Assembly (NCBI GenBank): GCA_964400735.1
Contig: CAYNVQ010000002.1
Span: forward strand, 62,001 to 126,000
Origin: CAYNVQ01 sp964400735
GTDB lineage: Bacteria; Acidobacteriota; Aminicenantia; Aminicenantales; Aminicenantaceae
DNA length: 64,000 bases
Direction of reading: 5' to 3'
Below, piece after piece: positions 41,676 to 51,215 of the stretch. Both the position numbers and the translations under genes were made by a program. Within the stretch, counting starts at the first letter, position 1. Each line of letters begins with the position of its first letter. The notes under the pieces were generated by a model that saw only the letters and a program-made list of their open reading frames with translations, was not told the origin of the DNA and searched no databases.

Positions 41676-43826
41676 ATGAAATTTCGCCTCAAATATTTTC
41701 TTTTCCTCCTTATCCTGGTTTTTTGGGGTTCTTCCGTTTCGTTTGTGGCTCAAGAAAAAACTCCTGCTTTCTATCCCTATTCCGAAGCCCTGAAAAAATT
41801 CGAACGATTCGTCGAAGAACAGATGGGTTTCGACCAGACGCCGGGACTTTCCGTCGGCTTCTTCAAAGACGATATCAGCTGGACCTCGGCCTTCGGCTTC
41901 GCCGACCTGGAAAACAGAGTCCCGGCCAGACCCGAAAGTTCCTACCGGATGGCCTCCATCACCAAGACTTTTACGGCCTTCGCCGTCCTCCAGCTGGTAG
42001 AGAAGGGAAAAATTGACCTGGATGCCGAAATTCAGGCTTATGTCCCGTATTTTCCCCGCAAAAAGTGGCCGGTCACGGTCAGGCATTTGCTCGGGCATCT
42101 GGGAGGAATTCCTCATTACGTGGACCTGGATAAGGAACTTCATATCAAAGTGCCTAAAAACACCAGGGAGGCCCTGGCTATTTTTCAGGATTACGAGCTC
42201 ATCGCCGAGCCCGGCACCAAATACCAATATTCCAGTTACGGGTACAACCTCCTCGGGGCGGCCATCGAAGGCACGTCCGGCCAATCCTACGGTGACTATA
42301 TCAAGGAGCATATCTTCGACCCCCTGGGAATGACCGCCTCCAGAATGGACGATTCTCTGGCTATCATCCCCAACAGGGTAAAGGGATACCGCCTCCTGAA
42401 CGGAAGAATCGTCCATTCCGAATTCATGGACAACTCCAGCCGGTTTGCCTCCGGAGGCACCCGCTCTACAATCGTCGATCTCCTGAAATACGCCAGAGGA
42501 ATCATCCAGAAAAAGCTGGTTGGAGCAGAAACATGGCGCCAGATGCTGGAACCCATGGCCACCAAGGCCGGATGGCTTACCGGAAAGGGAATGGGTTGGA
42601 ATGTCCGTCCCTTGCGGGGTCATTTCCAGATCTATCATGGGGGGGGCCAGGCGGAAACAAGAACCTTTCTGATGATCCTTCCTCTGGAGAATATGGCTAT
42701 CGCCATCGCCTCGAACTTCGAGAACTTCGACCGGGAGCTTTACGCTTACAAGCTGGCCGAGTGCGTCCTCGGAGAGGATGTCAACACGCCTGTTTATTGT
42801 TCAGACGCACACGAACAGCTCATGTATTCAGCCTGCGAGCAGGTCTTCTCTTACGGGCTGAGCCAGTACGAATGGCAAAGAAGACCTCTCGCCCGAAGCG
42901 AAAGGGACCTCGAAGAGGCTTTTTTCTTCTTCAACCAAAATGCCGATCCCGCAGCCCTCAGGAGAAATCCGGAGGCAACGAGGAACAACCTGCTGGCCGG
43001 TATCCATCCGGCTGCCGGACAGGCCTTCACCAAAGTCGGATCGTTCATGGCCTCAGAGCTGGAGAGGGCCTACGGAAGGGAGAAGCTTCGGGGTTACCTC
43101 AAAGAAGGTCCGCTGGCTTTTTTCAGCGATTATAGCGATCTTCTCCAAGCCAGGCATACTACCTTGAAGGACTTCACGTTTTCGGTCCGTTTTACAGAAT
43201 TGCTTTCGAGATGGACAAATGACTGGGCCCGGGCCTGCACTAACGAAACACGGCTCCTCCCTTTCTCTTTTGATACCGATCCTGAGGATCTCCGCCAAAA
43301 ACTAGGCCAGACCTTTTCCCAAACCTCTTTGTATCCGGATTTTCATCAGGACCTGATACGCATCGCCCAGTACTACCTCAAGCAAGACGACACCAAAAGG
43401 GCCTTCCCTTTCCTCACTCTAGCCGAAGAACTCTACCCCAACCGAATTGCTTCTATGACCTCCCTCGCCTCACTCCATCTCTGGACCGGGAATGTACGGG
43501 AAGCCGAACGCCTGTTTAAAAAAGCCTACTCGAGCGATCCCAACCATCCGGCTGTGAGCGTCGATCAATTCCAAAGCCTAGCCCGCAGCCTCATTCAGGC
43601 CCGAAAAACAGAAATATTGCCTGGGCTGGCTGAAATCGTGAACGAACTTTACCCCCGATCCTGGAAAATCCTTCAGGGCCTCGGCGATATGTTCTTCAAT
43701 CTCGGGGAAAAAGAACAGGCTATCCAGCATTACAGAAAAGCTTTGAAGCTCAATCCCGGTCTTAAGGATATTCGAGAACGGATAGAACTTCTCGAAAAAG
43801 AGAGGAAATGGCAGCCGGACGGGTGA
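41676..43826 (+). CDS. Serine hydrolase (beta-lactamase/S12 family) with C-terminal TPR
   Basis: Started at the ATG at 41676 after AGGAGTAAGGATCGG; a TTG start at 41649 is in frame but less likely. The 716-residue protein has a signal peptide (LKYFLFLLILVFWGSSVSFV). The class C-like fold has the nucleophile in S94-ITK97, Y184-S-S in place of the usual YxN, and YHGGGQ near residue 325 as the third motif. About residues 380-550 are an unassigned helical region. The last 160 residues contain tetratricopeptide repeats (LGDMFFNLGEKEQAIQHYRK). Relatives are D-amino-acid peptidases, esterases or penicillin-binding-like enzymes acting in the periplasm. Confidence 0.85.
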   Translation: MKFRLKYFLFLLILVFWGSSVSFVAQEKTPAFYPYSEALKKFERFVEEQMGFDQTPGLSVGFFKDDISWTSAFGFADLENRVPARPESSYRMASITKTFTAFAVLQLVEKGKIDLDAEIQAYVPYFPRKKWPVTVRHLLGHLGGIPHYVDLDKELHIKVPKNTREALAIFQDYELIAEPGTKYQYSSYGYNLLGAAIEGTSGQSYGDYIKEHIFDPLGMTASRMDDSLAIIPNRVKGYRLLNGRIVHSEFMDNSSRFASGGTRSTIVDLLKYARGIIQKKLVGAETWRQMLEPMATKAGWLTGKGMGWNVRPLRGHFQIYHGGGQAETRTFLMILPLENMAIAIASNFENFDRELYAYKLAECVLGEDVNTPVYCSDAHEQLMYSACEQVFSYGLSQYEWQRRPLARSERDLEEAFFFFNQNADPAALRRNPEATRNNLLAGIHPAAGQAFTKVGSFMASELERAYGREKLRGYLKEGPLAFFSDYSDLLQARHTTLKDFTFSVRFTELLSRWTNDWARACTNETRLLPFSFDTDPEDLRQKLGQTFSQTSLYPDFHQDLIRIAQYYLKQDDTKRAFPFLTLAEELYPNRIASMTSLASLHLWTGNVREAERLFKKAYSSDPNHPAVSVDQFQSLARSLIQARKTEILPGLAEIVNELYPRSWKILQGLGDMFFNLGEKEQAIQHYRKALKLNPGLKDIRERIELLEKERKWQPDG

Positions 43827-43857
43827 GCGAGAAACCACTCTTGGGAAGGGGAATGGC

Positions 43858-44586
43858 ATGAAAGAAGGTATCGGGGACATCTTCCAAATGGAAACGAAAT
43901 ATTTCAGGGGAAAGCTCTCAGGCGGCCCTCTGATATGGCAGGCCAAACCCAAAACCTATAAAACCTATCCCGAAGCCCAAAAAATCGAGCTGGAAAAGCC
44001 TTTGATGGAAGGGGGCAAGCCTCTTTGGAATGCCATCGGGCAAAGACGGAGTATCCGGAATTTCAAGGACCTTTCCCTCAAAAAAAAATATCTCTCCCAA
44101 CTGCTCTGGGCCACCCAGGGTATCACGAGAAGGGAGATGGGTTTTGAATTCAGGATTGCCCCTTCGGCCGGAGCCCTCTATCCTGTGGAGACCTACCTTT
44201 TCCTCCACGATGTGGAGGATGTCGAACCCGGCATCTATCATTACAGCGTTCGAACGCACGAACTGGAGCAGCTTCAAAGAGGGGATTTTCGTCTGAAAAT
44301 CTCTCAGGCTGCCCTCGACCAGGACATGGCCTTCTCCGCTAACGTAGTCTTTGTGTGGACGGCTGTATTCGAAAGGTCGAAATGGAAATACGCCCAAAGG
44401 GCCTTCAGGTATGTCTATTTGGATGCCGGCCACATCGCACAGAATCTGGCTCTGGCAGCGGTCGGTCTCGACCTGGGCACCTGCCAGATCGCCGCCCTTT
44501 ATGATGAAGAAGTCAACTCCCTTCTCGGGGTGAATGGAAGGGAAGAGAGCGTGCTCTACATGAGCGTTGTCGGACATCCCCGATGA
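43858..44586 (+). CDS. SagB/ThcOx-type FMN-dependent oxidoreductase
   Basis: A 242-residue nitroreductase-fold protein of the SagB type. QRRSIRNFKDLSLKKKYLSQ binds FMN phosphate, APSAGALYPVETYLFLHDVE is the SagB signature, and DAGHIAQNLALAAVGLDLG is the second FMN segment. SagB enzymes oxidise azolines to azoles in thiazole/oxazole-modified peptides, but free-standing versions of unknown role are widespread. No SagC/SagD (YcaO) or precursor gene is present here. The ribosome-binding site is GGGAAGGGGAATGGC. It is sandwiched between the serine hydrolase and polysaccharide deacetylase genes with gaps of about 30 and 20 bases, so the three are co-transcribed. Confidence 0.87.
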   Translation: MKEGIGDIFQMETKYFRGKLSGGPLIWQAKPKTYKTYPEAQKIELEKPLMEGGKPLWNAIGQRRSIRNFKDLSLKKKYLSQLLWATQGITRREMGFEFRIAPSAGALYPVETYLFLHDVEDVEPGIYHYSVRTHELEQLQRGDFRLKISQAALDQDMAFSANVVFVWTAVFERSKWKYAQRAFRYVYLDAGHIAQNLALAAVGLDLGTCQIAALYDEEVNSLLGVNGREESVLYMSVVGHPR

Positions 44587-44607
44587 TTTTTTCGTGAAGG
44601 AGGATAA

Positions 44608-45585
44608 ATGAGAAATCATTTTCGGACCAGCATGGGTCTTTTTATTCTTTCTATCTTTACTCTCTGCTGTGCCAGGACGACGGTACAAGAAGAGAAACCC
44701 TGGGAATGGAGCCTGGATAAAATCCGGTCCACGGTCGATAATGTCCGGGCAGGTAAGGATCTCACCCCTGAAATTTGGCCGGGGGAGGCAACGGTTGCCG
44801 TGGCGCTATCCTTCGACTTCGATGCAGAAACCAATGACCTGAGGGATATGAATTTGTCTCCGGGGCTGTTCTCCCAGGGCGAGTATTCAGCCCGGGTATC
44901 TGTCCCCCGAATCCTGGGCCTTCTGGATCGATACGACATTCCCGCCTCTTTTTTCGTTCCTGCGGTCAGCGCTATTTTGCACCCGGAGGCCATTAAGGCC
45001 ATCGTGTCCAAAGGACGTCACGAAATCGGCCTGCACGGATGGATCCACGAGCGGAACTCCCTCTTGAACGAGGGAGAGGAGAGAGAGCTGATGCGTCGAT
45101 CCTTCGGCACGTTCCAAGAACTAACAGGCAAGGCTCCTAGAGGAATCCGCACCCCTTCCTGGGATTTCAGCCTTTACACGCTCGGAATCATTCAGGAGAT
45201 GGGGCTCCTCTATGACAGCAGCCTGATGGCCGACGACCGGCCGTACGAGCTGCTTCAGGATGGAAAGCCCACAGGGATCGTCGAAATTCCCGTGGAATGG
45301 CTCCTCGACGATTATCCTTACTTCGGTTTTTCCCGATACGCCGGTATCCGGCCTCATATTCAGCCCATGGATGTCTTCTCGATTTGGGCGGAGGAGTTCG
45401 AGAAGGCCTATGAGGAAGGAACGTTGTTCGTCCTGACCATGCATCCCAAGTACATCGGCCACCGCAGCCGTATCTCCATGCTGGAAACCCTCATCCAGTA
45501 TATTCAAAGCCACGAAAATGTCTGGTTCGCCACACATGGAGGTATCGCTCAATACGTGAAGAACGCAGGCGAAAGGGTGGAGTAA
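44608..45585 (+). CDS. Polysaccharide deacetylase (NodB-fold), exported
   Basis: A 325-residue protein beginning after GGAGGATAA with a signal peptide (LFILSIFTLCCART). The NodB-fold motifs are VALSFDFDAET, with the metal Asp pair, and IGLHGWIHER, with the two His ligands; IRTPSWDFSLYT and VLTMHPKYIGHR supply the later motifs. This arrangement (FDFDAET, HGWIHE) is closer to the PuuE/allantoinase-like branch than to classical chitin deacetylases, so the substrate could be a peptidoglycan sugar or another N-acyl compound. It is the last gene of its operon and ends eight bases from the convergent recA. Confidence 0.87.
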   Translation: MRNHFRTSMGLFILSIFTLCCARTTVQEEKPWEWSLDKIRSTVDNVRAGKDLTPEIWPGEATVAVALSFDFDAETNDLRDMNLSPGLFSQGEYSARVSVPRILGLLDRYDIPASFFVPAVSAILHPEAIKAIVSKGRHEIGLHGWIHERNSLLNEGEERELMRRSFGTFQELTGKAPRGIRTPSWDFSLYTLGIIQEMGLLYDSSLMADDRPYELLQDGKPTGIVEIPVEWLLDDYPYFGFSRYAGIRPHIQPMDVFSIWAEEFEKAYEEGTLFVLTMHPKYIGHRSRISMLETLIQYIQSHENVWFATHGGIAQYVKNAGERVE

Positions 45586-45593
45586 TTTTGGAT

Positions 45594-46685
45594 TTATTTT
45601 CCGCTGGATGAGCTGGCGCTTCTCTTTTCCTCGGTCTTCTCTTCGGCCTTCGCTTCGTCTTTTTCCGCAGGAATAAGCCCGACATTTTTTCTGATCTCGG
45701 TCTCCAATTGCCCGGCTAATTCGCGGTTCTCCTTGAGAAGCTTCTTGACGTTTTCTCTGCCCTGTCCCAATCGCTCCCCCTTGTAGGAATACCAGGTTCC
45801 GGTCTTTTCCACCAGGCCTGTGTCGACCCCACAGTCCACCAAGTCTCCTTCCAAGGATATGCCCTCTCCGTAGATGATGTCGAACTGGGCTTCCCTGAAG
45901 GGAGGGGCCATTTTGTTCTTGACGATCTTCACTTTGACCCGGTTCCCTATGATCTGGTCTCCATCCTTGAGAGCCGCAATCCGCCGGACATCGATCCTCA
46001 TTGAGGAGTAAAACTTCAAAGCCCTTCCTCCGGTTGTGGTCTCCGGACTGCCCAGAAAAAACCCGATTTTTGCCCGGATCTGGTTGACGAAGATGAAGCA
46101 GGTCTTGGACCGGCTGACGATCGCCGTGAGCTTTCTCAATGCCTGGGACATCAATCGGGCTTGGAGCCCCATATGGGCATCTCCCATCTCCCCTTCCAGT
46201 TCGGCCTTGGGAACCAGGGCGGCCACAGAATCAACCACCACCACATCCACGGCACCGCTCCGCACCAGGACCTCGGCAATCTCCAAGGCTTGCTCTCCGT
46301 AATCCGGCTGGGAAATCAGAAGATTGTCCACATCCACCCCAACACTGGCTGCATAGGTAGGATCAAGGGCGTGCTCGGCATCGATAAAGGCTGCCTGTCC
46401 CCCCTGTTTTTGGGCTTCGGCGATAACATGCAAAGCAAGGGTGGATTTACCCGTGGCCTCAGGGCCGAAGACTTCGACCACCCGTCCGCGAGGGAACCCT
46501 CCTATCCCCAAGCTCAGATCAAAAGCAATCGAACCAGTGGGAATGGCCGGCACCTTCATGGCAGCCTCCTTCTGGCCGAGCTTCATCACCGATCCCTTGC
46601 CGAACTGCTTTTCTATCTGCAGGACGGCCGCTTCGATCGCTCTATTTCTCGATTCCCGTTTGTCTTCGCGTTCATCTTGTTTCAT
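45594..46685 (-). CDS. recA: Recombinase A (RecA)
   Basis: The central recombination protein; it forms filaments on single-stranded DNA and triggers LexA autocleavage. The start at 46685 follows AGGAGGACAGG and gives 363 residues; the in-frame ATG at 46736 lacks such a site. Walker A is GPEATGKST (residues 74-82), Walker B is VDVVVVDSVAAL, loop L1 is EGEMGDAHMGLQARLMSQAL and loop L2 is FFLGSPETTTGGRALKFYSS. The C-terminal tail is Lys/Glu/Ser-rich. The gene lies 93 bases after the 3-hydroxyacyl-CoA dehydrogenase gene. No RecX or SOS box was recognised. Confidence 0.97.
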   Translation of the reverse strand: MKQDEREDKRESRNRAIEAAVLQIEKQFGKGSVMKLGQKEAAMKVPAIPTGSIAFDLSLGIGGFPRGRVVEVFGPEATGKSTLALHVIAEAQKQGGQAAFIDAEHALDPTYAASVGVDVDNLLISQPDYGEQALEIAEVLVRSGAVDVVVVDSVAALVPKAELEGEMGDAHMGLQARLMSQALRKLTAIVSRSKTCFIFVNQIRAKIGFFLGSPETTTGGRALKFYSSMRIDVRRIAALKDGDQIIGNRVKVKIVKNKMAPPFREAQFDIIYGEGISLEGDLVDCGVDTGLVEKTGTWYSYKGERLGQGRENVKKLLKENRELAGQLETEIRKNVGLIPAEKDEAKAEEKTEEKRSASSSSGK

Positions 46686-46778
46686 CCTGTCCTCCTGGGC
46701 CTTCCGAAAAAGAGCCCTCTCACTATTATGCTCCAAATGCCTGAATAAAAACAGACATCCTTCGCCTTATTTCTCTAC

Positions 46779-47630
46779 CTAAGCACTGTAATCGTAGAAC
46801 CCCTTCCCCGATTTTCGCCCTAGATACCCGGCATCCACCATCTTGCGCAGAAGGGGACAGGGTCTGTACTTGGAATCCTTGAATCCCTCGTAAAGCACCT
46901 CCATGATATGGAGACATACATCCAGACCTATCAGGTCGGCTAGGGCCAGAGGCCCCATCGGGTGGTTCATGCCCAATTTCATCACCGTATCGATCGCCTC
47001 CGCGCTTCCGACGCCTTCCATCAGGGCAAAGGCGGCTTCATTGATCATGGGCAGGAGGATGCGGTTGGCGATAAATCCCGGGTAGTCATTGGCCTCCACC
47101 GGAACTTTTCCCATGGCCTCGGCCAGGGATTTCACCTGTTCGAACGTTTCTGTGCTGGTGGCCATTCCCTTGATCAGCTCCACCAGGGCCATCATCGGAA
47201 CCGGATTCATGAAATGCATGCCCATGAATTGCGAGGGACGGCTGGTCAAGGCCGCCAGGCGGGTAATGGAAATGGAGGAGGTATTGGAAGTCAGAACGAC
47301 ACAAGGGGCCAGGATTTTATCCAGCTCCAGCAAAACCCTTTTTTTCACCTCATAATCCTCGAACACCGCTTCTACGGCAAAGTCCACATCCTTCAACGAG
47401 GGCAGGCTGGAAGTCGTCTGGATCCGGCCCATAATATCGCTTGTTTCTCCTTTCGCCTTTCCCTTCTCTATCAGCTTGGAAACGCTTTTCTCTATCCTGG
47501 CAAGGGATTTTTCCAAAAGAGTCTCGCCCACATCATGGAGGAGGACTCCAAAACCGGAGGTAGCTGCCACTTGGGCAATCCCGCTTCCCATGGTTCCTGC
47601 ACCGACGACCCCTATTTTCTTAATATCCAT
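46779..47630 (-). CDS. 3-hydroxybutyryl-CoA (3-hydroxyacyl-CoA) dehydrogenase
   Basis: A 283-residue NAD(P)-dependent dehydrogenase, the standard length for the short Hbd/PaaH group. The Rossmann motif is GVVGAGTMGSGIAQVAA near the N-terminus. The catalytic region includes MGMHFMNPVPMMALVEL, with the active-site His, and the C-terminal domain has GFIANRILLPMINEA and HPMGPLALADLIGLD. It interconverts 3-hydroxybutyryl-CoA and acetoacetyl-CoA. It follows the thiolase gene by 12 bases, so the two form an operon for either C4-acid fermentation or fatty-acid breakdown. No crotonase or acyl-CoA dehydrogenase gene is in the window. Confidence 0.93.
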   Translation of the reverse strand: MDIKKIGVVGAGTMGSGIAQVAATSGFGVLLHDVGETLLEKSLARIEKSVSKLIEKGKAKGETSDIMGRIQTTSSLPSLKDVDFAVEAVFEDYEVKKRVLLELDKILAPCVVLTSNTSSISITRLAALTSRPSQFMGMHFMNPVPMMALVELIKGMATSTETFEQVKSLAEAMGKVPVEANDYPGFIANRILLPMINEAAFALMEGVGSAEAIDTVMKLGMNHPMGPLALADLIGLDVCLHIMEVLYEGFKDSKYRPCPLLRKMVDAGYLGRKSGKGFYDYSA

Positions 47631-47642
47631 AGTGTCTCTCCT

Positions 47643-48833
47643 TTAGACCATTTCCACGGCCATGGCAATGGCGTCTCCTCCACCAAGACACAGAGACGCT
47701 ATGCCTCGCTTCAGTCCTCGATGCTTCAGAGCATAGATCAGAGTGACAAGAATCCGTGTGCCCGAAGCCCCGATGGGGTGACCTAAGGCCACCGCCCCCC
47801 CGTGCACGTTCACCCTTTCCCGGTCCAAACCGAGTTCCCTGAGCAGGACCACCAGTTGGGACGAAAAAGCCTCGTTGATCTCGAAAAGGTCGACATCGGC
47901 AATCGTCCAGCCCACATTGGCCAGAAGCTTCTCTATAGCCCCCTTTGGAGCATACATAACCATCTTGGGCTCGAGAGCATTACTCGTAACAGCCAGAATC
48001 CGCACCATGGGCGTCAATCCTTTTTCCTTGACCGCGTCCGCCGAGGCCACGACCACCGCGGCTGCCCCGTCATTTAAACTAGACGCATTTCCGGCCGTAA
48101 CTGTCCCATCTTTTTTAAAAACCGGCCGAAGTTTGGCCAACTTTTCAAGGGTCGCATCCTTACGGGGCCCCTCGTCCTGGGAAAACATCAGGGGATCCCC
48201 TTTTCTCTGGGGAACTTCCACAGGGATGATCTCCTCTTCAAAGTATCCTTTTTCGGTAGCGTGTATGGCCCTCTGGTGACTGCTCACCGCATAGGCATCC
48301 TGTTCTTCCCTGGTCGCACCGAACTTTTCCGCCACGACCTCGCCTGTCATCCCCATATGCTGGTTGTCGAAGGCGCACCAAAGTCCATCAAAGATCATGG
48401 CATCCTTCATCTGGATATCCCCGAATTTGACTCCGCTGCGCACTCCCCATACCAGGTGAGGTGCCTGGCTCATGCTCTCCATCCCACCGGCCATAACGAT
48501 TTCGTTCTCCTCCAGCCAAATGGACTGGGCAGCCAGATGAACCGCTTTAAGCCCGGAGCCGCAAACCTTGTTCACCGCAAAGCTGTTAACCGTAGCCGGA
48601 ATGCCCCCCTTCATCGAGGCCTGTTTGGCAGGGGCCTGACCAACGCCGGCAGAGACAACATTTCCCATGATGACTTCATCGATATCTTCCCCCTTCACTC
48701 CCGATCTTTTCAGGGCCTCCTTGATGGCTATGCCCCCTAATTCCGGGGCCTTGAAGTCCTTGATCGTTCCCAGAAAAGTGCCTATAGGAGTCCGGGCTCC
48801 CCCGATAATGAATACATCTCGTAGCTCACACAT
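47643..48833 (-). CDS. Acetyl-CoA acetyltransferase (thiolase)
   Basis: A 396-residue thiolase. The nucleophilic Cys is in FAVNKVCGSGLKAVHLAAQS. The C-terminal catalytic motifs are VNVHGGAVALGHPIGASGTR, with the His, and ASLCLGGGDAIAM, with the second Cys; NEAFSSQ is the NEAF motif. It condenses two acetyl-CoA to acetoacetyl-CoA or runs in reverse. The start follows AGGAGAGG. It is the first gene of the pair with the 3-hydroxyacyl-CoA dehydrogenase. Confidence 0.94.
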   Translation of the reverse strand: MCELRDVFIIGGARTPIGTFLGTIKDFKAPELGGIAIKEALKRSGVKGEDIDEVIMGNVVSAGVGQAPAKQASMKGGIPATVNSFAVNKVCGSGLKAVHLAAQSIWLEENEIVMAGGMESMSQAPHLVWGVRSGVKFGDIQMKDAMIFDGLWCAFDNQHMGMTGEVVAEKFGATREEQDAYAVSSHQRAIHATEKGYFEEEIIPVEVPQRKGDPLMFSQDEGPRKDATLEKLAKLRPVFKKDGTVTAGNASSLNDGAAAVVVASADAVKEKGLTPMVRILAVTSNALEPKMVMYAPKGAIEKLLANVGWTIADVDLFEINEAFSSQLVVLLRELGLDRERVNVHGGAVALGHPIGASGTRILVTLIYALKHRGLKRGIASLCLGGGDAIAMAVEMV

Positions 48834-48966
48834 GTATTATTCCTCTCCTGTTAAATTGGTATCAAGACTCCCCTTATTTACCACAATTGGGTACCACTGT
48901 AAACCCACCAGCTGGGACGTTAGCATCCTTATTTCCGTGATGATTTATGAACTCGAACCCTAAGAG

Positions 48967-49237
48967 AGCAATGGGGGATAGTTGGAGCGACATCGGAGGA
49001 TTTAGCCTTACTGAGTCAAGCTTGGAGGGAATCCGATGGAGTCGGACGGTGAGTATGTATTGAGCAAGTATAGACTTTGAGAGATGAGACTTACTAACAC
49101 AAATCATTCCTTGGATTCAGATCAAACAGGCGAGTTACGCAACCGCCGACAAGGTTGATGAAGGAATGGCGTATAAAATCCGACTGGAACGATAACATCC
49201 CTCATTGCTCCAATCCTATCACGGTTTGGTGATGCCT
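48967..49237 (+). repeat. Dispersed intergenic repeat R1, copy B
   Basis: It matches copy A at 34310-34712 in the same orientation: GAGCGACATCGGAGGATTTA at about 48986, ATGTATTGAGCA at about 49055, and GGAATGGCGTATAAAATCCG at about 49163. It lacks the 100-base hairpin module of copy A. It occupies the otherwise empty 600-base gap between the thiolase start and the fhs stop; nothing else was recognised in that gap. Confidence 0.7.
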
Positions 49238-49437
49238 CCAGCTGGGACGAAGATCCCATCACATTTTTTCTTAACTTATCGTTCTCTCGAGATGAAAATT
49301 TCCTTTTTTCTCTCTGCCCTAAGCCCTTTCCGGAACAGCTAAAAAATTGGAATAAAAGACCTACTTCTGCACTCTTTTCACTCAATTATCCACAGTTCAC
49401 GCCAACCCGCTGCAACATCGATGATGGAGAAGATTTT

Positions 49438-51111
49438 TTAGGAAAGCCCAGTTATCTTCCCATCCTCCGTAATATCGATTCTTTCTGCAGACGGTATTTT
49501 GGGCAAGCCAGGCATAGTCATGATATCCCCGCAGTAGACGACCACGAAGCCGGCGCCTGAACTCAAGGAAGCATCGGTTACGATGAGGGCAAAATCACGC
49601 GGCCGTCCCAAAGCCTCATCATCTCCGGAAAGAGAATATTGGGTCTTGGCAATACAAACAGGGAGGTTCCCGAAACCCATCTTTTCGATGCGCCGGATTT
49701 CCCTTCTGGTTTTGCCCTCCATGGCCACCGAGGCCGCTCCGTAAATCTTCTGGGCGATGGCCTCGATTTTCTCGAGAAGGGGCATCTCCAACTCGTACAG
49801 ATAATGAAAGTGACTTTCCTCTTCTTCGATGGTCAGGAGGACCTGCTCTGCCAACTCTTCTCCCCCTTCCCCTCCTCTGGCAAAAACCTCTGATACGGCC
49901 ACCCTGGCCTTTTCTTCGAGGCAAAGCTTCCTGACCTTTTCCATCTCATCCGGGGTATCAGAGGGAAACCGGTTCAAGGCCACCACAAAGGGGACGCCAA
50001 AAGTCCTCATATTTTCCATGTGTTTTTTCAGGTTTACAAATCCCTTTTCCACGGCCCCGACGTTTTCCTTGTCCACTTCTTCCAATTTGACACCCCCGTG
50101 GAATTTCAGGGCTCGGATAGTGGCGACCAGCACACAGGCACTGGGTGCTGGGATGTGTCCTGTCCGGACAACGACATCAAAAAATTTCTCGGCTCCGAGG
50201 TCTGAACCGAACCCCGATTCGGTCACCACATAATCGGAATGGCTCAAAGCCAGTCGTGTGGCGATGACCGAGTTGGTGCCGTGGGCTATATTGGCAAAAG
50301 GCCCCCCATGAATCAGGGCCGGTGTTCCCTCCAGGGTCTGTACAAGGTTTGGCTTGAGGGCATCTTTCAGAAGAGCAGCCATAGCTCCCTCGGCTTTGAC
50401 GGCGCGGGAAAACACAGGCTGACGGTCGGGAGAATACCCGATCAAGATATTCCCCAGCCTCTTCTTGAGGTCCTCCAATCCTTCCGAAAGACAAAGAATA
50501 GCCATTATCTCGGAGGCAGCGGTAATATCGAAACCCGTCTCCCTGGCTATTCCCCTCAGGGGCCCGCCTATGCCCACCACCACTTCCCGAAGAACGCGGT
50601 CATCCATATCCATGACCCTTTTCCAGGTCACCCGCCGGCAATCCAGAAGCCCGCAGGAGCCGTCGAAATGCAGGCGGTTGTCCACCATGGCCGCCAGAAG
50701 GTTATGGGCCGCTGTCACGGCATGGATGTCTCCTGTGAAGTGGAGATTTATCTCGTCGGCGGGCATCACCTGGGCGTATCCCCCTCCCGTGGCCCCCCCC
50801 TTCATTCCGAAGACAGGGCCGAGCGAAGGTTCTCTCAGGGCAACGGCCGTCTTTTTCCCCAACCGATTCAGCGCATCCGCCAGCCCGATAGACGTCGTAG
50901 TCTTCCCCTCACCGGCAGGCGTGGGACTCATCGCCGTGACCATGATCAATCGGCCTCCTCTCGCGCTTTTCTGTTCGACAGCCTCCGACGAAATCTTCGC
51001 CTTGAACTTTCCGTATCTTTCCAGGAGTCCAGGATCTACTCCTAATTTTTGCGCTATCTCTTCGATCGGCTTCATCCTGACTTTTTCTGCAATTTCTCTG
51101 TCGTCTAACAT
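49438..51111 (-). CDS. fhs: Formate--tetrahydrofolate ligase
   Basis: ATP-dependent activation of formate to 10-formyl-THF, used in one-carbon metabolism and in the methyl branch of the Wood-Ljungdahl pathway. The 557-residue length is normal. The P-loop is MSPTPAGEGKTTTSIGLADA. The signatures SLGPVFGMKGGATGGGYAQV, DEINLHFTGDIHAV and HGGPFANIAHGTNS are all intact. The start follows AAGGAGGAGGTTCAC. It is monocistronic and separated from radC by the R2 repeat. No other folate-branch acetogenesis gene is in the window, so it does not by itself imply acetogenesis. Confidence 0.96.
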   Translation of the reverse strand: MLDDREIAEKVRMKPIEEIAQKLGVDPGLLERYGKFKAKISSEAVEQKSARGGRLIMVTAMSPTPAGEGKTTTSIGLADALNRLGKKTAVALREPSLGPVFGMKGGATGGGYAQVMPADEINLHFTGDIHAVTAAHNLLAAMVDNRLHFDGSCGLLDCRRVTWKRVMDMDDRVLREVVVGIGGPLRGIARETGFDITAASEIMAILCLSEGLEDLKKRLGNILIGYSPDRQPVFSRAVKAEGAMAALLKDALKPNLVQTLEGTPALIHGGPFANIAHGTNSVIATRLALSHSDYVVTESGFGSDLGAEKFFDVVVRTGHIPAPSACVLVATIRALKFHGGVKLEEVDKENVGAVEKGFVNLKKHMENMRTFGVPFVVALNRFPSDTPDEMEKVRKLCLEEKARVAVSEVFARGGEGGEELAEQVLLTIEEEESHFHYLYELEMPLLEKIEAIAQKIYGAASVAMEGKTRREIRRIEKMGFGNLPVCIAKTQYSLSGDDEALGRPRDFALIVTDASLSSGAGFVVVYCGDIMTMPGLPKIPSAERIDITEDGKITGLS

Positions 51112-51215
51112 GTGAACCTCCTCCTTATGAGTTTACCTATAGGCTGCCGATTTGACAATTTATTTATTCTCCGCAGAAGCGCTTTTATTTCCGTGACTTT
51201 CTTTGTAGTCAGGCA

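Noticed and set aside
43858..44586. A thiazole/oxazole-modified peptide cluster around the SagB-type gene
   Set aside because: No YcaO/SagC-SagD protein, precursor peptide or dedicated transporter is present nearby.
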